NCBI GenBank assembly: GCA_029866205.1
Contig: JARWZT010000016.1
Coordinates: 62,001-126,000, forward strand
Reading direction: 5' to 3'
From: Rhodoferax sp.
GTDB taxonomy: Bacteria; Pseudomonadota; Gammaproteobacteria; Burkholderiales; Burkholderiaceae_C
Length of the DNA stretch: 64,000 nucleotides
Positions 47,544 to 58,690 of the stretch are shown here, in pieces. Within the stretch, counting starts at the first letter, position 1. Every line of letters starts with the position of its first letter. A program made the translations under genes and the position numbers. The notes beneath the pieces were generated by a model, which was not told the DNA's origin, searched no databases, and was given only the letters and a program-made list of their open reading frames with translations.

Positions 47544-48728
47544 TTAACGTTGCATGACCCCTGCCAAACTGGCGGCCAGCTGCTCCAAGCTGCTCAGGTT
47601 GTGCACTGCCAGCATCGCGTCTGCGGCGCGGTGCAGTTCGGCGGCGCCTTGGGCCAACGGGGCGTAGCCCTCAAATCGCAACAAGGGGTTGAGCCAGAGT
47701 AGCCGCCGACTATGGCGCTTGAGCCACAGCAGTTCTTGCGCCAGCGCCGCGGGCTCACCCGTGTCCAAGCCGTCGGTGATCACGAGCACCATGGTGCGCC
47801 GCCCCACCAGTTTGCGCGCGTGCTGCAGGCGCAACTGGGCAATCGAGGCGCCCAACTGCGTGCCTCCGGCAAAGTCTTCAATGGCCACGCTGGCATGGGC
47901 CAGCATGGCATCGGTGTCGGCCATCCGAAAAGCCGGCGTCAGATCGGTGAGCTGGGTGCCAAAGGCGAACACATCGCGCCGGGGGTGACGCCGCGTGGCC
48001 GCATGCAAAAACGCGAGCAGCAGGCGGGCATAGCGTTCCATGGAGCCTGACACGTCCACCAGCACCAAAAGCGGCAAGGGCTGGCGCTTGGGGCTCAGGC
48101 GGGGCAGCACCATGGGTTCGCCCCCGGTGCGCACGCCCTGGCGCAGCACGCCAGCCCAATGCAGCGCCGCACCGCGCGCGCCCTGCTGGCTGCGGCGCGA
48201 GGCAAAAGTGGGCAGTGGCATGCGGATGTCGCGCGCCAAGCGCTCGACCAGGCGGTATTCGGTGGCCGAAAGCGCGTTGAAGTCTGCGTGTTTCAGCCGC
48301 TGGGCATCACTGGCCGTCATGGCGGCGTCAAAGTCCACCTTTTGGTCTTCTTGCTTGGGTGCCGCCTGTTTGCCAAAGGCCTGCTGGGGTGACAGCGCCT
48401 CGCGCACGCGCGGTCTTCGCTTGCTGGGCTCGGCTTTGCCCTCGGCACTGGGCAGCAGTTGCGACAGCAGCTTATGCGCCATGTTGGGATTGCGAAAAAA
48501 AGCCTCAAACAGCTCGCGAAACACCATGCGGTCTTGTTCTCGGCTCACCAGCACAGCCTCGAGTGCGGCACTCAGATCGTCCTGGCGGGACAGACCCACC
48601 GCCAAGGCCGCCTGCGCAGACAAGGCAATACGCGCGCTGTCCACCCGCACCCCAGCGCGGCGCAGACTGCGCCCAAAAGCGACCAGGTTGTCGGCCAGTT
48701 TGCCGGTGCGGGAGTCACCCAGTTCCAT
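47544..48728 (-). CDS. coxE: VWA domain protein, CoxE-like
   Basis: LLVLVDVSGSMERYARLLLAFLHAA MIDAS motif; VLVITDGLDTGE; follows MoxR-type ATPase. Confidence 0.9.
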   Translation of the reverse strand: MELGDSRTGKLADNLVAFGRSLRRAGVRVDSARIALSAQAALAVGLSRQDDLSAALEAVLVSREQDRMVFRELFEAFFRNPNMAHKLLSQLLPSAEGKAEPSKRRPRVREALSPQQAFGKQAAPKQEDQKVDFDAAMTASDAQRLKHADFNALSATEYRLVERLARDIRMPLPTFASRRSQQGARGAALHWAGVLRQGVRTGGEPMVLPRLSPKRQPLPLLVLVDVSGSMERYARLLLAFLHAATRRHPRRDVFAFGTQLTDLTPAFRMADTDAMLAHASVAIEDFAGGTQLGASIAQLRLQHARKLVGRRTMVLVITDGLDTGEPAALAQELLWLKRHSRRLLWLNPLLRFEGYAPLAQGAAELHRAADAMLAVHNLSSLEQLAASLAGVMQR

Positions 48729-48745
48729 GACGACGGTCGGCGGGA

Positions 48746-49669
48746 TTAGCGGCTGGAGTCGTCCGCCTCGGGCGGCGCGAGCAGGTCGGTGGCCAGCGCG
48801 TGCGTCAGGGCGGACACGTCTTCGCGCTGCTTAAACAAGATACCGGCGGTGTCGCTCATCACCTCGGGGTCCAGCGCCAGCGTGTCCAGCGCGATCAGGG
48901 CCTTGGCCCATTCCACACTCTCGGCAATCCCTGGCGCACGTTGAAACGCGCTGACAAAAGGCTGGTTACGCAGACGGGTGACGACCGTGGCCACCTGTTC
49001 TGCCAGCGCCTCGCTGGCCCCTGGCACCTGGGCACGGATGATTTCAAGCTCGCGCTCGCGCTCGGGGTAGTCCAGCCAGTGGTACAGACAGCGGCGCTTG
49101 ACGGCGTCGTTGAGCTCGCGGGTGCGGTTGCTGGTCAGAATGGTGACCGGTTTGAACTGTGCGCTGATGGTGCCGATCTCGGGCACGCTGACCTGGTACT
49201 CGCCCAGGTACTCGAGCAAGAAAGCCTCAAAGGGTTCGTCGGCGCGATCGACTTCGTCAATCAGGAGCACGGCGCCGGGCGCGCCGGCCTGCAGGGCCTT
49301 GAGCAGGGGGCGGCGAATCAAATAGCGCTCCTGGTAGACCTCGCGCTCGACCCGCGCCGCGTCCAGCTCGCCGCCGGCACCGCTTTGCGCGGCACGCATG
49401 TGCAGCAGTTGGGCGGCGTAATTCCACTCGTACAGGGCTTCGCGTTGCTCCAACCCGTCGTAGCACTGCAAGCGGATCAGGGCGCGGCCCAGGGCGGTGG
49501 CCAGCGCTTTGGCAAGCTCTGTCTTGCCCACGCCGGGCTCACCTTCAAGCAGCAGCGGGCGCTGCAGTTTGAGGGCCAGAAACACCGCCGTAGCGAGGCG
49601 ACGCTCGGCGAAATAACCGGCCTGTCGCAAGGCCTCTATGAGAGCGTCAACAGATGAAAAAGTGAGCAT
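48746..49669 (-). CDS. coxD: MoxR family AAA ATPase, CoxD-like
   Basis: LLEGEPGVGKTELAKALATALG, VLLIDEVDRADEPFEAFLLEYL, ILTSNRTRELNDAVKRRC. Confidence 0.93.
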   Translation of the reverse strand: MLTFSSVDALIEALRQAGYFAERRLATAVFLALKLQRPLLLEGEPGVGKTELAKALATALGRALIRLQCYDGLEQREALYEWNYAAQLLHMRAAQSGAGGELDAARVEREVYQERYLIRRPLLKALQAGAPGAVLLIDEVDRADEPFEAFLLEYLGEYQVSVPEIGTISAQFKPVTILTSNRTRELNDAVKRRCLYHWLDYPERERELEIIRAQVPGASEALAEQVATVVTRLRNQPFVSAFQRAPGIAESVEWAKALIALDTLALDPEVMSDTAGILFKQREDVSALTHALATDLLAPPEADDSSR

Positions 49670-49678
49670 GTTCTTTCC

Positions 49679-49712
49679 AAAAAAAAGGCCCCGCGTGCGC
49701 CGACACGGAGCC
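49679..49712 (-). terminator. Intrinsic terminator between coxM and coxD
   Basis: Minus strand GGCTCCGTGT-CGGCGC-ACGCGGGGCC (10-bp stem with wobbles) followed by eight T; T-run ends about 10 nt before coxD ATG. Confidence 0.8.
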
Positions 49713-49751
49713 TTCGCTTCAGGCGGCACAGGCCGCCCGAGGCACCCGGTG

Positions 49752-50543
49752 CTAGCCCAATAGCTTAGCGACTGCGCGCTGCGCTTGCACGCTGATCAGG
49801 TTGGCACGGTACGCACTCGAAGCGTGGATGTCGTGGTTGAGCTCGGAGGCGTCAATCGCCACCGAGGCCGCCGACGCCACGGTGAAGCTTTGGTTGAGCG
49901 CCGCCTCCAGGCCCGCGTGACGGTGTACGCACTGGCCTGCACCGGTGATAGCCACCCGCACACCCGCATCGGTTTGCGCCACAAACACGCCTACCAGCGC
50001 AAAGCGCGATGCCGGTTGTACAAATTTCATGTACACCGAACGCTTGGGGATAGGAAAGCTGATGGCGGTGATGATCTCGCCGTCATGCAAAGCGGTGCTA
50101 AACATGCCGGTAAAGAAATCGTCTGCCGCAATCTGGCGCTGGTTGGTGCGAATAGTGGCGCCCAAAGCCAGAACCGCGCTGGGGTAGCAGGCTGACGGGT
50201 CGTTATTGGCCACCGAGCCACCAAGCGTGCCCATGGCGCGCACCTGGCGGTCGCCAATGTGCGCAGCCAGGTCGGCCAGGCCGGGAATGGTGGACTGCAC
50301 CTCGGCGCTGCCGGCCACGTCCATGTGGCGCGTCATGGCACCAATGACGATGGCATTGCCCTCGCGGCAGATACCGACGAGCTCGGGAATGCCCGCCAAA
50401 TCCGCCAATTGGCCGGGTTGGGACAGGCGCAGTTTCATGGAAGCCAGCAGGGTTTGTCCGCCAGCCAAGGGCTTGGCGCCCGCGCTGGCCAGTTTCGCGG
50501 CGTCCGCAATGGTGGCGGGACGGTCTAGGGTGAATGCATACAT
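49752..50543 (-). CDS. coxM: FAD-binding subunit M of xanthine dehydrogenase/CODH-like enzyme
   Basis: AKPLAGGQTLLASMKLRL FAD motif, VRAMGTLGGSVANNDPSACYPSAVLALGA. Confidence 0.93.
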   Translation of the reverse strand: MYAFTLDRPATIADAAKLASAGAKPLAGGQTLLASMKLRLSQPGQLADLAGIPELVGICREGNAIVIGAMTRHMDVAGSAEVQSTIPGLADLAAHIGDRQVRAMGTLGGSVANNDPSACYPSAVLALGATIRTNQRQIAADDFFTGMFSTALHDGEIITAISFPIPKRSVYMKFVQPASRFALVGVFVAQTDAGVRVAITGAGQCVHRHAGLEAALNQSFTVASAASVAIDASELNHDIHASSAYRANLISVQAQRAVAKLLG

Positions 50544-50563
50544 GTTGTTGTCTCCTTGGGGCT

Positions 50564-52936
<2,373 letters not shown>

Positions 52937-52948
52937 GTTGTTGACTCC

Positions 52949-53419
52949 TTAAGCGCCAGCCATGGCCGCCTGGCCTTGCTGCACGGATTTGACGATGTTC
53001 TGGTACCCGGTGCAGCGGCAAATATTGCCTTCGAGCAGGGCGCGAATCTCGCCTGCGTCTGCCTTGGGGTGGTGGGTGCACAAGTCGATGGAACTCATGA
53101 CCATGCCGGTGGTGCAAAAACCACATTGCAGGCCGTGGCACTCTTTGAACGCGGCTTGCATGGGGTGCATGGTGCCGTCCGCCTGGGCCAGGCCTTCGAT
53201 GGTGGTGATCTGGCTGCCGTTGGCCTGGGCGGCCAGGACGTTGCAAGACTTGATGGCGCGGCCGTCTTTGATCACCGTGCAGGCGCCGCACTGTGCCGTA
53301 TCACACCCGACATGGGTGCCTGTGAGTTGCAGGTGCTCGCGTAGCACCTGCACCAGCAGCGTATGGGGCGGCACATCGACCGACTTGTCGTGGCCATTGA
53401 CCTTGAGATGAACTTGCAT
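52949..53419 (-). CDS. coxS: [2Fe-2S] small subunit of CODH/xanthine dehydrogenase family
   Basis: [37 protein letters not shown]. Confidence 0.95.
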   Translation of the reverse strand: MQVHLKVNGHDKSVDVPPHTLLVQVLREHLQLTGTHVGCDTAQCGACTVIKDGRAIKSCNVLAAQANGSQITTIEGLAQADGTMHPMQAAFKECHGLQCGFCTTGMVMSSIDLCTHHPKADAGEIRALLEGNICRCTGYQNIVKSVQQGQAAMAGA

Positions 53420-53502
53420 GCGGCGTCTCCGATGGGTTTGCAGTTGGAAAAATCACGACAGTATTCGCTGAAACCTCGTCCTGCAAGTTGGGATAAACCC
53501 TC

Positions 53503-53517
53503 GTAACGCACTGTTAC
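53503..53517. promoter_or_regulatory. Inverted repeat GTAAC-N5-GTTAC upstream of coxS
   Basis: GTAAC-GCACT-GTTAC between the methyltransferase stop and coxS start. Confidence 0.4.
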
Positions 53518-53527
53518 ATACACTGGG

Positions 53528-54307
53528 TCAACGCCGGTAACTAAGCATGCGGCCTTTGTACGCCGCTACACCCGCGAGTGCCCTGCGATCGATGTTTTGC
53601 TCGCTCAGGGCAAAGCCCAGGGCGGTCATGTTGCGGTGGAAGTGCGCGCGGTTGCCCCGGTTCGGGTCGACCACCCAAATTTCAGCCTGTGGGGCGGCGT
53701 GGCTGTCAATAAAGTCCGCCAGCGCGCCTGCCTCGTCGCGTTCATACAGGATATCGCTGCCAATAATCAGCTCAAAGCGCCCGCTGATGGCCAGATCGGG
53801 CGGCGCCAGTGCTTGGCGGGACACCGGTGGCGGTCCGTCAAAATCGCTGGCCGGTGGCATGCGGCCCCATTGCCCATGGCGGTATTTGAGCGGCAACAGG
53901 CCGTTCAGACGCACGTTTTCGGCCAAAAACGCCCCCGCCAAGGGGTGGCAGTCGCTCGCCGTCATGTCCGCGCCGCGCCGGTGCCCGACCAGGCTGGAGA
54001 GTGCCAGACCACAGCCGATCTCCAAAATCCGCTCACCAGCGCGCACCGGCCGCGTGGCCAAACGCTCGGCCAGGCGGGCGCCCGAAGGCCACAACAAGCC
54101 AAACAGCGGCCAGGTCGCCGACGAGATTCCCAGCCGCAGCGCCGCCTCCAGCGGATCATGAAATTGCTGCTTGTCCAGTAGCGAGCGAATCACCACGTCG
54201 GCCACGCCCGCCACAGCGATGTTTTCTTGTTTGGTGAAGTATCCGGGTGGGGAGTGGGGCATGGGGGCTTGGGTGGATGCGCTCCCAAGGTGTGAGGAAC
54301 CCCCCAT
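53528..54307 (-). CDS. Class I SAM-dependent methyltransferase (protein lysine methyltransferase-like); start codon uncertain
   Basis: ILEIGCGLALSSLVGHRRGADMTASDCHPLAGAFLAENVRLNGL. Confidence 0.83.
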   Translation of the reverse strand: MGGSSHLGSASTQAPMPHSPPGYFTKQENIAVAGVADVVIRSLLDKQQFHDPLEAALRLGISSATWPLFGLLWPSGARLAERLATRPVRAGERILEIGCGLALSSLVGHRRGADMTASDCHPLAGAFLAENVRLNGLLPLKYRHGQWGRMPPASDFDGPPPVSRQALAPPDLAISGRFELIIGSDILYERDEAGALADFIDSHAAPQAEIWVVDPNRGNRAHFHRNMTALGFALSEQNIDRRALAGVAAYKGRMLSYRR

Positions 54308-54356
54308 TAAGCCCTCTTTTCCCTGCGCGGCCGGCAGAGCCCCGCCACAAGCGGCG

Positions 54357-55274
54357 TCAAGCCTTCACAAAAGCCGCGAGATGCTCGGCCACTTCGGCCC
54401 CTTTGTCCTCTTGCAAAAAGTGGCCGGCACCGCGGATTTTGGTGTGGGGCTGGCCTTGGGCACCGGGGACGTTTTTTTGCCACAGGACTTCACCGCCCTT
54501 GGTGATCGGGTCACGGGTGCTGAAAAGGGTGATGAACGGCTTGTCCCAGCGTTTGAATACCTGCCAGGCGGCTTCGTTGCGCTCGCGCTCGGGGTCTTGC
54601 GGGGTGCTGGGCACAAAACCCGGAAACACGCGGGCAGCGATGCGGTACTTGCTGCTTGGAAAAGGCGCATCGTAGGCGGCCGCTTCCTGAGGCGTCAGGC
54701 CCTGGACGCAACCCGCTTTGACGATCCGGCCGATCGGAAACCAGGGGCTGTAGCGGGAAAAGGCACGCCATATCTTGAACGCCCGGGGCAGTTCGAGTGT
54801 GCCCGTGGGCAGGCCGCCGTTGGCCAGGGCGACACGGTCAAAGCGCTCGGGCATTTCAGCCACCAGACGCAGGCCCACCAAAGAACCCCAGTCTTGCCCA
54901 AAAAACGTGACGTGCTGGAAATCGTTGGCCTGTACCCAGGCCTTCATCCATTGCACGTGGTTGAAATAGGAGTAATCACAGGCACGGGCAGGCTTGTCGG
55001 AGCGCCCAAAGCCCACCAGGTCGGGTGCGATCACCCGAAGGCCTTGGGCCACCAGCACCGGAATCATCTTGCGGTACAAAAATGACCAGGCGGGCTCCCC
55101 ATGCATCAAAAGCACGATCGGGCCATCGCGCGGGCCTTCGTCAATGTGCGCAATGCGCAGGCCGCCCACCTCGGTGTAGTGCGGTGGGTATGCAAAATCG
55201 GGCAGATTGGAAAAACGTTCATCGGGCGTGCGCAGCACACGCGGAACATTGGGCAACGAGATAGCAGCAGACAT
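54357..55274 (-). CDS. Haloalkane dehalogenase (HLD-I/DhlA-like)
   Basis: MHGEPAWSFLYRKMIPVL, FFGQDWGSLVGLR (Asp nucleophile + Trp), FSTRDPITKGGE (acid), GAGHFLQEDKG (His). Confidence 0.85.
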   Translation of the reverse strand: MSAAISLPNVPRVLRTPDERFSNLPDFAYPPHYTEVGGLRIAHIDEGPRDGPIVLLMHGEPAWSFLYRKMIPVLVAQGLRVIAPDLVGFGRSDKPARACDYSYFNHVQWMKAWVQANDFQHVTFFGQDWGSLVGLRLVAEMPERFDRVALANGGLPTGTLELPRAFKIWRAFSRYSPWFPIGRIVKAGCVQGLTPQEAAAYDAPFPSSKYRIAARVFPGFVPSTPQDPERERNEAAWQVFKRWDKPFITLFSTRDPITKGGEVLWQKNVPGAQGQPHTKIRGAGHFLQEDKGAEVAEHLAAFVKA

Positions 55275-55350
55275 GACAGGCCTTTCGGGCGATGCGCTAA
55301 ACATCAGGTGAGGCGGCCTTGCAGGCGCGCAGAGTGACCAGTGTAGCCGC

Positions 55351-55374
55351 AGTCCATACACGAATGTATGGACT
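55351..55374. promoter_or_regulatory. Perfect palindrome, candidate TetR-type operator
   Basis: AGTCCATACA-CGAA-TGTATGGACT, 10-bp arms, about 77 nt upstream of the dehalogenase ATG. Confidence 0.6.
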
Positions 55375-56275
55375 AATGGTCGTCCAAAAATCTCCGCAAA
55401 ACCCCATTGACCTCGCTGGCATGGGTGCGCGCCAACCAATGCCCGGCCCCTTCGACGCGGTGAACCCGCAAGTCAAGCACCTGCTGCTCCAGCCCTTGCA
55501 GCAACACCGGGCGCAGCGCCGTGTCGGCGGTGCCCCAAATCACCTGGGTGGGAACGGTCACCCGAAAATCTCCGGGCGACAGCTTGGCCGCCAAAGCGGC
55601 CATCCGCCCGGCCTGCTCCGGCTGCCCTGGATCGTCGGGGTGCAGGGGCGAGGCGCGGTAGTAATTGCAGCCCCCGGTCAGGCCCTGACTCCAGCAGTCG
55701 CGGTACGCGGCCTTGTCGTCCTCGGTTTGCAAGTCGGCAAAAGCGCACAGGCGCTGAAACTGGTTTTGCGCCAGCGCGCCCTCGCTGCCGGGACGGCGCA
55801 GCCAGTTCATGTACTGGCTGGCGGCGATTTGCTCAGAATCATGCGCCAGCGCATGGGCAAACGCCAGCGTGTGGGGGGCATTGAGTACCGCAAACCTCTT
55901 CATCAGATGGGGAAACTGCGCCGCCAGACCCCAGGCCAATGCCCCGCCCCAGTCATGCGCCACCACCGCATGCAGCGGTGCGCCCAAGGCCGCAATCACC
56001 GCACACAAGTCGCCCAGCAAGGCGGCGGGTTTGTAAGCCTCTACGGCCAGTGGCTGCGAGGACCGGTTAAAACCACGCAAGTCCAGTGCCACGCAGCGGT
56101 AGTCGGCGCCAAAATCCGCGAGCTGCGCCCGCCAGGCGTACCAAAACTCCGGGAAACCATGAATAAACAGCAGCACCGGCGCGCCCACCGGTCCGCAGGC
56201 CTTGGCGTGCAAGCGAATCCCGGGCGCGGTGTCAAAGTAAATCGATTCGAACAGTGCGCCGGTCGCATCGGTCAT
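55373..56275 (-). CDS. Alpha/beta hydrolase, epoxide hydrolase-like
   Basis: LFIHGFPEFWYAWRAQL (HGxP), VVAHDWGGALAWGLA nucleophile, GAGHWLARTH. Confidence 0.85.
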   Translation of the reverse strand: MTDATGALFESIYFDTAPGIRLHAKACGPVGAPVLLFIHGFPEFWYAWRAQLADFGADYRCVALDLRGFNRSSQPLAVEAYKPAALLGDLCAVIAALGAPLHAVVAHDWGGALAWGLAAQFPHLMKRFAVLNAPHTLAFAHALAHDSEQIAASQYMNWLRRPGSEGALAQNQFQRLCAFADLQTEDDKAAYRDCWSQGLTGGCNYYRASPLHPDDPGQPEQAGRMAALAAKLSPGDFRVTVPTQVIWGTADTALRPVLLQGLEQQVLDLRVHRVEGAGHWLARTHASEVNGVLRRFLDDH

Positions 56276-57144
56276 GGGGGGTTGCTTTCTTGGGGTTCGG
56301 TGGTTTTGGGCCGCTTGGCGCGCTCGTACAGCGGCATGACCTGGGGCAGGTGGGCTTCGATGTCGGCAATCCGGGTGGTGCCTGACGGGTGGGTCGACAG
56401 CCACTGCGGCGGGGCGCCCTTGTTGGCCGCAGACATTTTTTCCCACAGGGTGACACCGGCGCGCGGATCAAAACCCGCCCGCGCCGCGAGCTCCATGCCC
56501 ACCAGATCGGCTTCGGACTCGTCTTCACGGCCAAATTTGAGGGTCAGCAAATTGGCACCCTGCTGTGCCACGGTATCGGTCAGGCGCGGATCAATTCCCA
56601 GCCAACCCGACAACAAGGCGCCGCCCAGGCGCGCCGCGCCCGTGGTCACCGTGGACTTGCCCATGCGTTCGCGCGCATGCTCGCGCAAGGCGTGGGCAAT
56701 CTCGTGGCCCATCACCATAGCCACTTCGTCGTCGCTGAGTTGCAGGGTTTTCAGGATGCCGGTGTAGAAAACAATCTTGCCGCCCGGCATGCAAAAGGCG
56801 TTGATCTGGTTGGAGCCAATCAGGTTGACCTCCCATTTCCACTGGCGCGCGCGCTCGTTCCATTCAGCCGCAAGCGGGGTGATTTTTCGGGCAATCGCGC
56901 GCAGACGCCGGAGCTGCGCGTGGTCCGCTGGGGCCAGGGCCTGGTGCTCGGCGGCCGCTTTGAGGGTTTGCTGGTACTGCAATGCGGCCTGGCGCTCGAC
57001 CTGCTCCGCGCTGACCAGGTCGGCAAATACCGAGCGCTCCCCCACCTCCACGCCCTCGCGCGCCTGAGCCAGCGGGCTGGCCAACGCGCACAGCAGCAGG
57101 GCCAGCCCGCTGCCGCGTTTAAGAATCCCGCCCTTGATTGCCAT
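56272..57144 (-). CDS. M48 family metallopeptidase
   Basis: VMGHEIAHALREHARERMG HExxH motif; ESEADLVGMELAARAGFDPRAGVTLWEKM. Confidence 0.94.
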   Translation of the reverse strand: MAIKGGILKRGSGLALLLCALASPLAQAREGVEVGERSVFADLVSAEQVERQAALQYQQTLKAAAEHQALAPADHAQLRRLRAIARKITPLAAEWNERARQWKWEVNLIGSNQINAFCMPGGKIVFYTGILKTLQLSDDEVAMVMGHEIAHALREHARERMGKSTVTTGAARLGGALLSGWLGIDPRLTDTVAQQGANLLTLKFGREDESEADLVGMELAARAGFDPRAGVTLWEKMSAANKGAPPQWLSTHPSGTTRIADIEAHLPQVMPLYERAKRPKTTEPQESNPP

Positions 57145-57191
57145 GCCGCACGCCTCCCATTTTTTGCAAACCCAAGCGCTATTATTCCCCG

Positions 57192-58562
57192 ATGGTCTCC
57201 TCTTTGCCCCCTCGCCCCGCAGCGTCTGCCGACATCACCGCCAAAGTGGGCTGGCTGCAGTCGCTCAAGGCCTACGCCGAGCCGGCTTCGCTGCGCATGT
57301 TGTCGCTGGGGTTTTCTGCCGGTTTGCCGCTCTTGCTGGTGTTTGGGACACTGGGGTTCTGGCTGCGCGAAGCGGGTATTGACCGCACCACCATCGGCTT
57401 TTTGAGCTGGGTCGGTTTGGCCTATGGTTTCAAATGGGTTTGGTCGCCGCTGGTGGACCGCATGCCGATTCCCTTGCTTACCCGAACGCTGGGACGCCGG
57501 CGCAGCTGGCTGCTTGCCTCCCAGGCGGTGATCATGGTTGCGCTCGTTTGCATGGCACTGACCGACCCGCAACGGTCTTTGGCGCCCATGGTCTGGTGCG
57601 CGATCGCCGTGGCGGTGGGTTCTGCCACCCAAGACATCGCGCTGGACGCTTTTCGCATTGAATCGGCCGACACCGGCCACCAGGCGGCGCTGGCCGCCAC
57701 CTACCAAACGGGCTACCGGCTGGCCATGATCTGGGCCGGTGCCGGCGCCCTGTGGATCGCTGCCCGCGCAGAAGCGCCCGCCGCGCTGGCGGGCGCCGCC
57801 GTGCCCTACCAACACGGCCCCTGGCAAACCGCCTACCTGGTGATGGCGCTGAGCATGTTGCCTGGCGTGCTGACCGTGTTGTTTTCCAAAGAGCCGATAC
57901 CTGCACCGATGGCACCCGCCAGAAACCTGCGCGAGTGGCTGCGGGGTGCCCTGGTGGCGCCCTTTGCCGATTTTTTGGGCCGCTACGGCTGGCACGCGGC
58001 GCTGATTCTGGGTTTGATTGCCACTTACCGCATCAGCGATGTGGTGATGGGCATCATGGCCAACCCGTTTTATGTGGACATGGGCTTTAGCAAAGACGAA
58101 GTGGCTGCGGTCACCAAGGTGTTTGGCGTGGTCATGACGCTCGTGGGCGCTTTTGTCGGTGGTCTGCTGTCGCTGCGCTTTGGGGTCATGCGGGTGCTGA
58201 TGCTGGGTGCCGTGCTCAGTGCCGCCAGCAACCTGCTGTTTGCCTGGCTGAGCACGCGCGGCCATGACCTGACCGCATTGGTGTGGGTGGTGTCGGCCGA
58301 CAACCTGGCCTCGGGCATTGCGTCCTCGGCTTTTATTGCCTATTTGTCGTCGTTGACCAATGTGCAGTACTCGGCCACACAGTACGCGCTGCTGAGCTCC
58401 ATGATGCTGTTGCTGCCCAAATTTGTGGCCGGTTTTTCAGGCAAATATGTCGATGCCTTTGGTTATGCCCACTTTTTTTCGGCCACGGCACTCTTGGGGG
58501 TTCCCGTACTGCTGCTGGTGGCGCTGGCGGCACGCTTGCAGGCCGTGCCGCCCAAACCTTAG
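57192..58562 (+). CDS. AmpG-family MFS transporter
   Basis: LGFSAGLPLLLVFGTLGFWLREAGIDRTTIGFLSWVGLAYGFKWVWSPLVDRMPIP; SSAFIAYLSSLTNVQYSATQYALLSSM. Confidence 0.92.
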   Translation: MVSSLPPRPAASADITAKVGWLQSLKAYAEPASLRMLSLGFSAGLPLLLVFGTLGFWLREAGIDRTTIGFLSWVGLAYGFKWVWSPLVDRMPIPLLTRTLGRRRSWLLASQAVIMVALVCMALTDPQRSLAPMVWCAIAVAVGSATQDIALDAFRIESADTGHQAALAATYQTGYRLAMIWAGAGALWIAARAEAPAALAGAAVPYQHGPWQTAYLVMALSMLPGVLTVLFSKEPIPAPMAPARNLREWLRGALVAPFADFLGRYGWHAALILGLIATYRISDVVMGIMANPFYVDMGFSKDEVAAVTKVFGVVMTLVGAFVGGLLSLRFGVMRVLMLGAVLSAASNLLFAWLSTRGHDLTALVWVVSADNLASGIASSAFIAYLSSLTNVQYSATQYALLSSMMLLLPKFVAGFSGKYVDAFGYAHFFSATALLGVPVLLLVALAARLQAVPPKP

Positions 58563-58590
58563 CTCCGTCGGCGCAGTGTCCCCGTCTGGC

Positions 58591-58620
58591 CTAGACTAGC
58601 CTAGCCTAGCCTAGCCTAGC
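58591..58620. repeat. Pentanucleotide microsatellite (CTAGA)(CTAGC)x5
   Basis: Directly read: ctagactagcctagcctagcctagcctagc. Confidence 0.97.
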
Positions 58621-58635
58621 TTTACGAAACTTTAC
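58621..58635. promoter_or_regulatory. CpxR-like box
   Basis: TTTAC-GAAAC-TTTAC (reverse complement GTAAA-N5-GTAAA) 55 nt upstream of a CpxR-like regulator start codon. Confidence 0.6.
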
Positions 58636-58690
58636 CTGAGCTTCGAGTGCGCCCCATGCGAAGTGGAGCCCGCACCACTAGACTGCATCG

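Noticed and set aside
56820-58265. 481-aa minus-strand ORF opposite the AmpG-like gene
   Set aside because: Overlaps two real genes; only the final part is in the frame set of unrelated shadows; no family features.
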